Source: Bryoerythrophyllum caledonicum
Taxonomy: Eukaryota; Streptophyta; Bryopsida; Pottiales; Pottiaceae
DNA: 64,000 nt
Assembly (NCBI GenBank): GCA_963971425.1
Contig: OZ020525.1
Location: 13,894,187-13,958,186 of the forward strand
Direction: 5' to 3'
A program made the translations under genes and the position numbers. Under the pieces are notes generated by a model. That model did not search any database, had not been told where the DNA came from, and saw only the letters and a program-made list of their open reading frames with translations. Positions 1 through 9,900 of the stretch are shown here, in pieces (the first letter of the stretch is position 1; each line of letters opens with the position of its first letter).

Positions 1-326
1 CTAAAGTCTCCAATTTGACTTTGAAGGTCAATAACTTTCATATTATGAATCCAAAAAATTAAAATTAAAATTCCACCAAGATCTTATTAGGGTCAATCTA
101 GTATTAAAGTTTCAAAAAGATATTTATTTATTTTTCAAATTTTAGGTACTTGCCCAAATGAAAAACATCCCCCCACGATTAAATGGGCACTTAGGGATTA
201 AACTACCAAATTGGACTATCTTATTTACAAGATTTGGTATCATTTTACAATGCACTTAACATAATTTGATGAGTTTATATAGCGCACACTTTAGGAATCA
301 TGCTGGGGAAGGCCATTATTATGTTA
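1..326. other. AT-rich intergenic sequence
   Basis: I see no coding potential, RNA gene or repeat structure here. The last three bases (TTA, 324-326) are the left target-site duplication of the next element. Confidence 0.5.
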
Positions 327-1110
327 GGGGTTGTTTACACCTGAAGGTTTGGGTTGGAGCCCATAGTCACAAGTGGTACCTCGCTTGAAGGATGAAACCA
401 TTGTAAGCGGGGTACCTTCCACCAAACAAGGGAGTTCTAAGTGGGTTGTGGCCCAAAATTTAGGTATAAATCCGAATAGAAGGGCTATGGCCCATTGTGT
501 ACTCGGCTGAATTTCTAAGTAGTTATATGACAATGGGCTCTTTTGAGAACAACCCCATAGTGAAAGAATTTGTAGTACAGTTAGATTACATCTTCAAAAG
601 AAATTCGTGAAGTTTTCAAATGAATCTAAATTACAAAAATGTAAATGTAACTTCAGCAATAAATGTCAGCAATAAATGTAAACTTCAGCAGTGAATGTCA
701 GCAATGAATGTCAACAGTAAATGTCAACAGTAAATGTGAGTAGTAAATGTCAGCGGTAAATGTAACTTCTTTTTTTGATGAACAAAGCTAATGGGAAAGA
801 AGTTGTCAAAACCCAACATTAAACTATTACAAATGATTGGATGAAATAGGTTCTGAAAATAATCTTATGGCCTTCCGGGAATACAACCTCCTAGAGGTTG
901 TAGGAAATAAGTCTTCTCAAGTTCTGTAAAACACTATTCAAATGTGCCATGTAGGATTCCAACTAGATTTCTCATCCACAGAAAAACTTTGGCCTACAAC
1001 CTGCATTGTGCTTGATGTAAACCCATTTCTCGCGTACTAATGCTTTATTCCTATCAGAACTCAAGATTTCTTTGGGCTCCAACCCAAACCCTCCTAATGT
1101 AAACAACCCT
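327..1110. mobile_element. Non-autonomous PIF/Harbinger-like element, TSD TTA
   Basis: The ends are inverted copies of about 40 bp: the left starts GGGGTTGTTTACACCTGAAG and runs into TTTGGGTTGGAGCCC, and the right ends GGGCTCCAACCCAAA...GTAAACAACCCT. TTA flanks both sides (324-326 and 1111-1113), the usual duplication of the PIF/Harbinger superfamily. The 784-bp body has no transposase. A related, much larger copy with TSD TGA lies at 26612-32211 and shares about 230 bp at its left end and about 350 bp at its right end. Confidence 0.75.
652..765. repeat. Degenerate ~12-bp tandem array
   Basis: About eight imperfect copies of a unit like CAGCAATAAATGT lie inside the PIF-like element. The second copy at 26612-32211 lacks it, so it arose by local expansion. 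Confidence 0.6.
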
Positions 1111-1176
1111 TTAAAGCCTGCCTCAACTTAAATAATTCAACAGTTCCAAGTTTGTGGATTCTCACGACAATCATTT

Positions 1177-1511
1177 GAGTTTTCCTAAAAGTCACCAAAA
1201 TACATTGGATACGTACCCCAAATCTTACGGTCTTATGTTAGTAACCGAGACCACATGCACATGGTGTCTTGCCTTGGAAAAGGTTTCGGGGGACTATTGG
1301 TCAACCCTGTGAGAACTTAGGATACTATGGGGGAGCTTTAGCTTGCATCGGGTAGGGCCCAAGAACGTTGATTGCAAAGCATTTCATTGGTGCAGAAAAA
1401 GGCGATATGAAATTTCCTCATGGTCTCTTTCTTTCTGATTATACATCTCATACTCTCTGGCATCATATTCCTCATGATTTGTCCATTCGGGAAGCACTTT
1501 GAGGAAAACTC
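1177..1511 (+). mobile_element. MITE family 1, copy A
   Basis: It is bounded by GAGTTTTCCTAAAAG and its near complement CTTTGAGGAAAACTC. The interior (TCTTATGTTAGTAACCGAGA, a run with CACATGCACATGGTG, then TTTCATTGGTGCA) recurs at 3986-4305 (+), 63176-63478 (-) and partly at 53345-53500 (-). No coding capacity. Confidence 0.65.
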
Positions 1512-1542
1512 TATTACATCTTTGCTTTCATGATAATCACGG

Positions 1543-1569
1543 TTTTTTTTTTTTTTTTTTTTTTTTTTT
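1543..1569. repeat. Poly-T tract (27 T)
   Basis: An uninterrupted run of T lies about 30 bp past MITE copy A. It may be the poly-A tail of a minus-strand retroposon, but I see no body belonging to it. Confidence 0.6.
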
Positions 1570-2049
1570 GTTTCATGGTTTTAGCCAGTGGCCGCACAAA
1601 TGTTTTGGAGACCACACATGTGGCGTCACAAAGTTTCTCCTGAAACCATACAAAACCAATTTTTTTTCATAAATATATTTTTTGGAGAACCCATCTCCAT
1701 AAACATAGATTTGTATATCCTTTTTGGCTACAAGATGGAGTCCCTGTTGTTCACTAGTAGCAATATGGCGATATGGAAACGGCCATCATTGAAATTTTGG
1801 CAATATAAAATCATAATTTTCCCAATTTTCCGGGAATATTCTTTTTTGGGAATTAAATTCGCCATTCGGTTCCAAATCGCCAAAAAAGAGCCCTGATGAT
1901 AACTATTTGAACATCCATCGTGTACTTCTGCAGCAATTTGTATCAGACACAGAGGAAGTGCTAAAGATACAAATAAGATACATATTTCTCAAGTTGGCAA
2001 GAGATTTAGTCAGAAATTGCTAGCAAGATTTGTACAAGGATTGTTTTAA

Positions 2050-2401
2050 GGGGGGTTTCACACTAGGGGCCGAGCTCGAGGGGCCGAGCAATTCTAGCAA
2101 TTTGATTGGCCTAGAGTTGAAAATCGGCCCGTGGGCCTTCACACTAGGGGCCAAGGGCCAAGGGCCGAAGGGCACCAAAATGCTTACATGGCAGCACTTT
2201 TTGAGAATTTTGGCGCCAATAGTTCGGCCCCTCGAGGAGAGTTTGGGTCCAACAAGAATAGAAACCCAAACTCTTGCCGAGGGGCCAAACATTTTCTCAT
2301 TAAAATAATTTTAATAATTTTTTACAACTCCAAAACTCGGCCCCTCGGCATAGTTTGGTCTTCAATGGAGTTCGGCCCTTGGGCTTAGTGTGAAACGCCC
2401 C
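2050..2401. mobile_element. MITE family 2, TSD TAA
   Basis: The left end GGGGGGTTTCACACTAGGGG pairs with the right end CTTAGTGTGAAACGCCCC. TAA flanks both sides (2047-2049 and 2402-2404), as in Tourist/PIF-type MITEs. The interior is GC-rich with several short inverted segments around GGGGCC. A relative with similar TIRs and interior lies at 60681-61051. The small reading frames inside are by-products of the palindromic composition. Confidence 0.7.
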
Positions 2402-2521
2402 TAAATATTCTGCAGTTGGAGTTGTTGACAAGCTCAAGTGCTCTCTACAGTACTTGAGAGACGAAAAGTGTGAAAGGAGTCCTTTGTTTTTTTGTTTCTT
2501 TATCTCAACTTGCTCCACTTT

Positions 2522-3089
2522 GCCCAGGGCGAATTGACGGCCAGGGAGAATTGACACCCTCACTCGTCCTTACCCGTGGGGGCCACGAGGTGTTGGGGCC
2601 AAACCCGGCCCCTATTTTTTGTGTGAATGAGGACCTATTTATAGCACGAGAGGGATCTCGAGAGTAAACAATGCCCATAGGCCCCAAATTTGTCAAAAAA
2701 AATTCCAAAAAAGCCTCTAGACCCCCCAAAATAAGAAGGCCAGAAATATGACCCCATGCAATGAAGACGGGGACCCACCTCGGATAAGGACGAGCGAGGG
2801 GGTCAATTCTCCCTGACCGCGAATTGACCCCCTTCCTCGTACTTACCCGAGGTGGGCCTTGTCTTATTTGCATGGGGTTAATTTTTCTGGCCCTCTTAAT
2901 TTGGAGGGTCCAGAGGTTTTTTTTGGATTTTGGGACAAATTTGGGTCCTACGACCATTGTTTATCCTGAAGACCCTCCCTTGCTATAAATAGGTCCCCAT
3001 CCAAAAAACAAAATAGGGGCCAGGTTTGGCCCCACCACCTCATGGCCCTCTCGGGTAAGTACGAACGAAGGGGTCAATTCGCCCTGGGC
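2522..3089. mobile_element. Fold-back MULE-type element, 9-bp TSD
   Basis: The element begins GCCCAGGGCGAATTGAC and ends GTCAATTCGCCCTGGGC. A perfect 9-bp direct repeat, CTCCACTTT, flanks it (2513-2521 and 3090-3098), which is the Mutator-like hallmark. It is almost entirely palindromic: 2522-2812 and 2815-3089 are inverted copies of one ~280-bp unit. Related units occur at 52756-52997 and about 55375-55665, and the same terminal sequence appears at 32281 and 49345. No transposase. Confidence 0.85.
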
Positions 3090-3237
3090 CTCCACTTTGG
3101 CACATGTCCAGTTGGTCATGCAAAATTCTCTTGGTCATGCAAGATTCTCTTGCGATACTAAAGATAAACGTAAACCAAGCAAGAGCTAGTATCCCCATGT
3201 CGAATCTCCTCTGAACCCAAGGTATGTTCTAGGTTTA

Positions 3238-3638
3238 GAGCATCTCCACGCGGAGACAGAGAAACGGATCATTCAACGAATTTGGAGTTTTGGAAGGATA
3301 GAAAGCTGCACCCGAGACCTCAAAATAGGGAAACGATATTTAATTTTAGAAGTTTTGGTGCATGGCATAGAGAAATCTCCTTGGATGGGGGAGTGCACCA
3401 TTTTTTGATGTTGGCAACATACCCATACCCTCGCGACATGTGGCGCCGTGTCATTGGTGACTACACGTGGCACCGTGTGATTGGTGGCAGGAGGTGAAAG
3501 GTGAAAGCGTCTTTTCAGAAGAAAAAAAATTGGAGCTTGCGGTGGAGCCAAGCAAATGCCAAACCTTAAACTACTCCTCGTGTGGAGAAGATTTTCCATC
3601 CTAGCGTGGAAAATTCCAAGCCAGGAGTGGAGATGCTC
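3238..3638. mobile_element. Tourist-like MITE, TSD TTA
   Basis: The left end GAGCATCTCCACGCGGAGA matches the right end GGAGATGCTC as an inverted repeat, and TTA flanks both sides (3235-3237, 3639-3641). The length of 401 bp, TTA duplication and lack of coding capacity fit a non-autonomous PIF/Harbinger element. Confidence 0.75.
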
Positions 3639-3985
3639 TTAGCCTGCCTTCATTTGTACTAAACAAATTTTGCAGGGTCAGTTACAAAATCCAGAAAGAA
3701 ATCTAGGGTCTGGGAGTTATGCCCTGACTTTGATGACAGTCGCGTTGAAGAGGGAACGAGCGACTAAGTTTGGGGGGCGTGAGATCATGTGAAAGTGACT
3801 TTCTCCACAGAGGTTCCTCACAGTCTGACTGCATACGACTAATTCGAGCAAGGTCCACATTCTCCGCCCTCTCTTTTTTGCAGCACCTCTGCCGGTCAAG
3901 GGTTTGCGGCCATCTAAATATTCTCAGGGAGCATGACCAACACAACATCCCCATGCCCTTTGGTTTACGTTTATCTACTGTAGTA

Positions 3986-4305
3986 GACTTTTCCTGAAAG
4001 CAAAGGATCTTTCACCACCAATCTTAGGGTCTTATGTTAGTGACTGGGACCACATGCACATGGTGACTTAACGTTGGAAAGGTGTGGGGGAACCACAGGT
4101 CAACCTTTTGGAAACTTGGGGTTCTAGGGGGGGAGCTTTGGCTTGCATGGGGTAGGACCCAAGAGCATTGACTGCTGTGCATCTCATTGGTGCATAAAAA
4201 GGGAGTATGAGATTTTTGGACGTCTCGTGCATGAAAAAGTTTCATCCTGTCTGGCACCATATTCCTACAGGCTTTCCTCTTCGGGGTGCACTTTCAGGAA
4301 AACTC
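3986..4305 (+). mobile_element. MITE family 1, copy B
   Basis: The TIRs are GACTTTTCCTGAAAG on the left and CTTTCAGGAAAACTC on the right. The body aligns through most of its length with copy A (1177-1511) and copy D (63176-63478, inverted), so the ends are supported by three copies. Confidence 0.7.
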
Positions 4306-5011
4306 TAATTTTGGAGACCAGGTTCAACTAATCGCAGACACTACCGAACAGTGGTTTGTCCCAGTTCAAACGACGAAAACGCGCCTGGGAGTGGGAAAGC
4401 CTGCAACAGGGGCTAGGGAATGAGCCGCTCCGTGGGGGCTCTGTGCGGACCGTGCTGGGATATACTATGTGTTAGTATGAATATTGGTGAACAAATGTGA
4501 TGTTATTTAGATTTTAATTTTTATGTGAAAGAGCGTGCAGTAAAATGACAATTATTATCGAGTGACAACAATTTAAATGGGTATTTGATTTTGGTCCGAA
4601 GTTTTATCAATATATTAGTCTAAAGCGGATGTTTTTTCTTCTTTTTATTTGAAAATGGAATGAATGCTTTACTTCTAGTGTTAGTGCAACGTCACGAATT
4701 GGTTCAAGCTGTTGGTGCTTTGCTCTTGTACACAATCCCATGCAGATAATTTGCATTCTGCGCAAGTGAAAGCGTTCTTTTTGATTTGTGTGATGAATAG
4801 AAAGGAGCGAGGTTTTGATTCACAAGTTGTCCTATCGTTTTGGATAGTATATTAGTAAGCTTAGAGAGCGTTTCGAGATGAAGGCTGAGAATTTTTTTGG
4901 ATAGGTAGGTGTGACATTATGGCCTTGTAGAGTTTGTTACGTGCTCCTAATCACGAGAGCACCAACCGCAAATTCCTTTGCAAACAAAAACCACAGCAAA
5001 CATAACGAACC
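4306..5011. other. Intergenic, no recognised feature
   Basis: Mostly AT-rich unique sequence. I find no supported gene or element. Confidence 0.5.
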
Positions 5012-5161
5012 TTTCGAAGCATGTTGGAACCAAAGCTTTCGAAGCATGTTGTAACCAAAGCTTTCGAAGCATGTTGGAACCAAAGCTTTCGAAGCATGTT
5101 GGAACCAAAGCTTTCGAAGCATGTTGGAACCAAAGCTTTCGAAGCATGTCTGAACCAAAGT
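5012..5161. repeat. 25-bp tandem repeat, six units
   Basis: Six head-to-tail copies of a 25-bp unit (TTTCGAAGCATGTTGGAACC plus AAAGC) differ at one or two positions, mainly in units 2 and 6. Because 25 is not a multiple of three, translations in every frame look repetitive; these are artefacts. Units abut without spacers, so it is not a CRISPR array. Confidence 0.9.
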
Positions 5162-6990
5162 TGCATAAAGTAACATATTTCTTTGCATGAGGTAACCAAA
5201 TGATGTCGTTTTTAGAAACAAATGCAGTGGTAAGAACTGGTTCTTAAATCTCGAATATGGTAGACAAACTTTATGAATGTGAGATTGTAGAGTTACCTAC
5301 ATTCATGGCATTGCTCAGGAGTGTTGCAAACCTGGATAAGTTTGGTTCAAGCGGTCCGTCCGAGTCTCTCCGGCGCAAAATTGAGAGATCCACTCGGGCG
5401 GCAGACGCTAATTCCTCATCAGTCCGCTCCCTGCCGAGCTGCTTCACCAGTACCCTTCTCCAGCTTCACAAGTTTTTGCATTTGAAAATAAACTGGTGAT
5501 TTCGACCAGCACATTTCTGTTCTGAGCATCGTGGTGTCGTCTCAGTAACCAATCGATACGATCAGGCACTCGCTTCTCCACAAATCACATCGACAGTGAT
5601 TCAAACATGCTTCGAAAACCGAAGTCATCAGTGTGTGAGCGGGGAAAGGCGGCATCGGAGAGCGAGAAAGGGGGATCGGGAGCGGGTAACAGTACTGCAA
5701 AAGATGCGACTCGGGGCGGGGCCCGTGCTGGGTGGTGACTGCCCCAAGTGCGGGCAGTTTTGCTCCGATAAGCCATCATCCTTCCCCTTCATACGCTCGT
5801 AAGTCACTTGCAAGTTCCAGCGTGGGGTGCATTTTGTCCGCGCCGATGGGGCATCATGTGCGGCATAGGGGTTGAAATCGGGCCGACAATTGGCGTTGGT
5901 TATGTGAGCTGGCCTTGGTTAGGTGGGGGCCCGCCATAAAAATAATTTGCCCCCGTCGGCCTGCCGATCGCCCTTACTACTGTACAACCACACCTCAGCT
6001 CCAGACACAGAGCTCGGCGGAGAGTATACCCACCTCCTTGTATACACACCGGAGCATTCATCCGTCAGACTTATTCTCATCCCTCTCTATCTACTCGCAC
6101 TTTGTTGACCTCTGTACAGTACAGTGGTTCTACAGATTTCCGTTACTGTTACATAGTTAGTGGTTACTTTGTAGTCACGTAGCTCGCTTGTAACCCTCGC
6201 TTTAATCTCTCTCATTCTAATACAATGAGCTTCACCTTGATCATCGTATCAAGGTTCACATCAGTGTAAGGTTGCTCTACCTTACACTGCTTGATCTAGC
6301 CACCGGATTGTCAGGTGTAGGAGCGTCAAGGTTTGCTAACTAGATTGATCAGGAAGCATTTTCTTAGGCCTGGCCACTAACATTCTGTTAAGCCTGCTTC
6401 TACAGGCAGTGAGTACTTTGTACTTTTCTAGAATCTGCCTGCAGAAGGAACTTGTTAGGTGGGGGTTGGATTTAGGGTGGCTGGTCAGGTGTGACTTCCC
6501 GGTGACGAGAGGTGTTTTCGGCCGTGAAAGGTCGTACGTTATCCCAGATCCTTGAGGTATGTGAAGCGTTTGGGACCTTCAACTTAGTGTTGGTGAATGG
6601 GTCTTTTGGCTAGAGATTGCCCAATACTATGAGTGCATGTTCGTCATCACCGTGAAGGATCACCTTATCCACCGAACTGAATGTTACACCCAGACTGCAA
6701 CACCCATGCCACTTGCGGCTTTGATTACCTGCAAAGTTGTCGTCTTGTGGGAAAGCATTTTCATCAACTCGTGTGATTGCAGGATGGAGAAGGTAACGGA
6801 GCCGTTGAACTGGGGACTCAACACCATGAAATTACACCGGTATAAAGAAGTCCCTTCCTGCTTTGACAGTTATCCAATCTATATTATACTTCTCGTTGTG
6901 AGACTACGAACCACTGCTCATTGTCATACATTTGGGCTGCTGCAAGTTTTTTCAAATCTGATATCTCCCCGGGCTTGGTGATATACGCAG
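5162..6990. other. Upstream region of the receptor kinase gene
   Basis: No confident coding exon is visible. The stretch 5950-6240 is pyrimidine-rich and leader-like, and 6262-6289 is a perfect hairpin. The 5' exon carrying the start codon of the downstream kinase must lie here, because the first recognised exon begins at a splice acceptor (6989-6990) with no in-frame ATG. Confidence 0.4.
6262..6289. other. Perfect 11-bp stem hairpin
   Basis: CAGTGTAAGGT pairs with ACCTTACACTG across the 6-base loop TGCTCT. It lies in the putative leader of the receptor kinase gene. Function unknown. Confidence 0.6.
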
Positions 6991-9900
6991 GTTGCAGTCG
7001 TCGACACTGCTCCAGGCTGTACTGATCTACCTCTGTCTAGCAGCTGCTTCGAGTCCTCTTTGGTGCACATATTCCACCGCACAACCAGTGCAAGCACCCA
7101 CAGTTCCACCGACAACAGCGCCTGGTTCAGCACCCACAATGCCACCGACAACAGCGCCTGGTTTAGCACCCACAATGCCACCGACAACAGCGCCTGGTTT
7201 AGCACCCACAATGCCACCGATAACAGCGCCTGGTCCAGCACCGGTAAGCTACTATATCATTGCACATGTAGATATAACAATCCAGTCTCCAAGTCTATTG
7301 AATCCATTGTCAAACTCATGAACTCGTACCACTTTTCAGACCAAGTTGTTTAAATCAGCTGCAATTGTTATGAGACCTCGAATGTTATGAAATGGAGAGT
7401 ACATGAGTCTGCTAATTCCTCCCTCTTTTGCCATGAGATGAGGAATTGAAGTACTTCAATTTCTTAGAACTGGATCGACCAGGACAGATGATCTCTACAA
7501 CAAGGCACCCACTTGAATCTTTACTGGTTACCCTGGAGCTGGCACTGGAAACATAGTTATTAATTCGCTGAAATGCCTTGATGATCCATGTGTGGTTAAT
7601 CAGTCACCTGATCGTAATCTTGGAAAAAGAGGAGGTATTCATATCCTACTTCAAGCCCTGGCCACTTCAGACGTTACAAACTAACACGCTGGGTTCCAAC
7701 CATATCTCTGTCATGAGACGAGTTTTTCTTACGATTTTTGTTCTGATAGGCCGAACCTGGTTAATTTTAACTTGTTGTTTTCAGGATCCTTCCAAGAATC
7801 CGATTGACCCGGGGCAAATGGCGACCCTCTACAGCCTGGAGAGGTGGCCGGACGTGTGGCGGCAGCGCGACATCAAGCCCAACATCACCGACTTAGGCGC
7901 CCCGAAGCGCGACCCGTGCGTGTATCAGTGGGTGGGCATCAAGTGCAACAACGGCACACCCTTCCAGTTCATCTACGACATCACGGTGGTTGACGTCGAA
8001 GAAGAATTCCCCGACAAGTTCCTCAATGTCATGGCCGAGCTGCTCACCCTCACAGGGTTGCGCATCTACCAAAAGGGCGACAAGGCCAGGTAGGTGCAAT
8101 AAATCATTTGAGCCTGACTTAGGACACACTTACTTCCATGAGTTTTTGTTCAGTCACCGTCTTTTGGTTTATGATAGTACTACCTATATACTCTTTTTAG
8201 CATTTACTATGCAGAGTAAATAGATAGTACTATCATAACCCAAAGGCTCGTGATATAAGCAAATTGGAGGTGTCTCAACAGGAATTCTTGGATGACTTGG
8301 TGGTCTGTAAATGTACTATAGTTTTTGGCTGCCTTTTAGAAGGAAAAAGAAGACGTCATATAAGGGAAGATCCTCATCTTCAGAGGGTTGCGCTTCGCCC
8401 AAAGTAAGGGCAAAGAGGCGAGGTGAGTGCAATAATCACGAGTAAATGAGCGGTCCCTTACTTAAGAGGTCTTTGTGCTTGAAATTCACCCAAAGTTTCA
8501 TTGATGTATCATACTGCTATTTGTTCACTGTTTTCAATGCCATGAAAGATCAACGGAAGGGCTTGGTGGAGAATCTGGATTATGTATGGAAGGGCTTGCT
8601 GGTTTCTAAACTCAAGTTAGAAGTAGTTTCCGTAGTGAAGGAGGACAACCCAGACGCCTTTTTCCTCATGATCAGTTTAGAGCTATTTAAGACTGATTTT
8701 TAAATGATTAAATGACGTCAAAACTCATGGTTTCTGTATGTACAACAACTTAAAAACGAAGGTCAAATGTTATAAATCTCAGGACTGATAATCACACTCC
8801 AATTATGTAATATACAGGTCATCACTCGGAGGCACTATTCCTGCCACTCTGGGCAATTTGACGCTTCTACAAGAACTCAACCTTCGCGGCAACAAAATGT
8901 TCGGCCCCATCCCACCGGAAGTCGCTCAGTTGCCGTCTCTCGTGTATCTCAACCTCGCGGACAATCACTTCTCAGGCACCGTGGACCAGTTCTGCAACTC
9001 GACATCCCTTCAGACGCTCCTGCTCTTCAACAACGAATTCAAGCAGGAAGTTCCATCCTGTCTGGGATCCATGAACCTGACGGATCTCAACCTGGGCGCG
9101 AACTTCATGACGGGGCCCATTCCCGAGAGCTTCGCCAGTTTGGCGCACCTGAAGACGTTGAACATTGATAACACGACGCTCACAGGGGGATTGAGTGAGA
9201 AGTTGGTGGCGTCGTGGCCGAATTTGACGTCGTTGTCGCTCAGGAGGAGCAATCTTTCGGGTCCGATTCCTGCAGCGCTCGGGAGTTTGACTGGTTTGAC
9301 GCAGATCATGCTGGCGCAGAATCGATTCTCCGGCGGAATCCCTACCTCGCTTGGGAATTTGACCAGTTTGACGACGTTGGCGTTGTATGAGAACCGGTTG
9401 AGTGGACCGATCCCGCCTGAGTTTGGTCGAATGGTGAATATGACGTTATTGTTGCTGGGAAATAACTCGCTCTCGGGGGCCATTCCGGACAGTTTGAGGA
9501 ACATGTATAAGTTGCAGCACTTGCACTTGCAGGGGAATAACTTGACTGGCGTTGTTCCGGGAGGGCTGTTCGCCAATTTGACCGATCTGAGAGGACTTTT
9601 TCTCCAGGTAAGACGGCGCCTTTCACATTGCTATGATCTCTCTCTACCTTTTACTGTACTCATCTGATAACTCTAACATGCCCCTACGCATCTACCTATT
9701 GTTAGAACACAGGATGGGTAATATCAATGACATGCACCTAGACGATAAATTTGTTGAGGTATGACCATGAATCTGGATAATTATCATGTTGTGTCTACCC
9801 TTGAAAGGCAAGGGTTATTACTTATATAATGCCCACTTTAGACATGAACAGACACTTTACAAATCGTGCGAGTCTAATGAATTCACCTTCCTTTCTCTTA

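Noticed and set aside
324..533. Small minus-strand protein, repeated at 26507-26740
   Set aside because: The similarity of the two frames reflects copies of a non-coding PIF-like element.
5012..5161. CRISPR-like array
   Set aside because: Repeats abut with no spacers and the genome is eukaryotic.
5980..6340. Copia-type solo LTR
   Set aside because: The pyrimidine-rich stretch and the words near 6220-6250 look LTR-like, but I could not find TG/CA ends or a duplication.
7060..7353. Alternative frame through the proline repeat (Ser/Thr/Asn-rich)
   Set aside because: It reaches a stop after the splice, while the proline-rich frame joins the LRR exon in phase and has a signal-peptide-like leader.
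9010..9576. 188-codon minus-strand frame in the LRR exon
   Set aside because: It is the complement of regular LRR repeats, whose periodicity leaves the opposite strand open.
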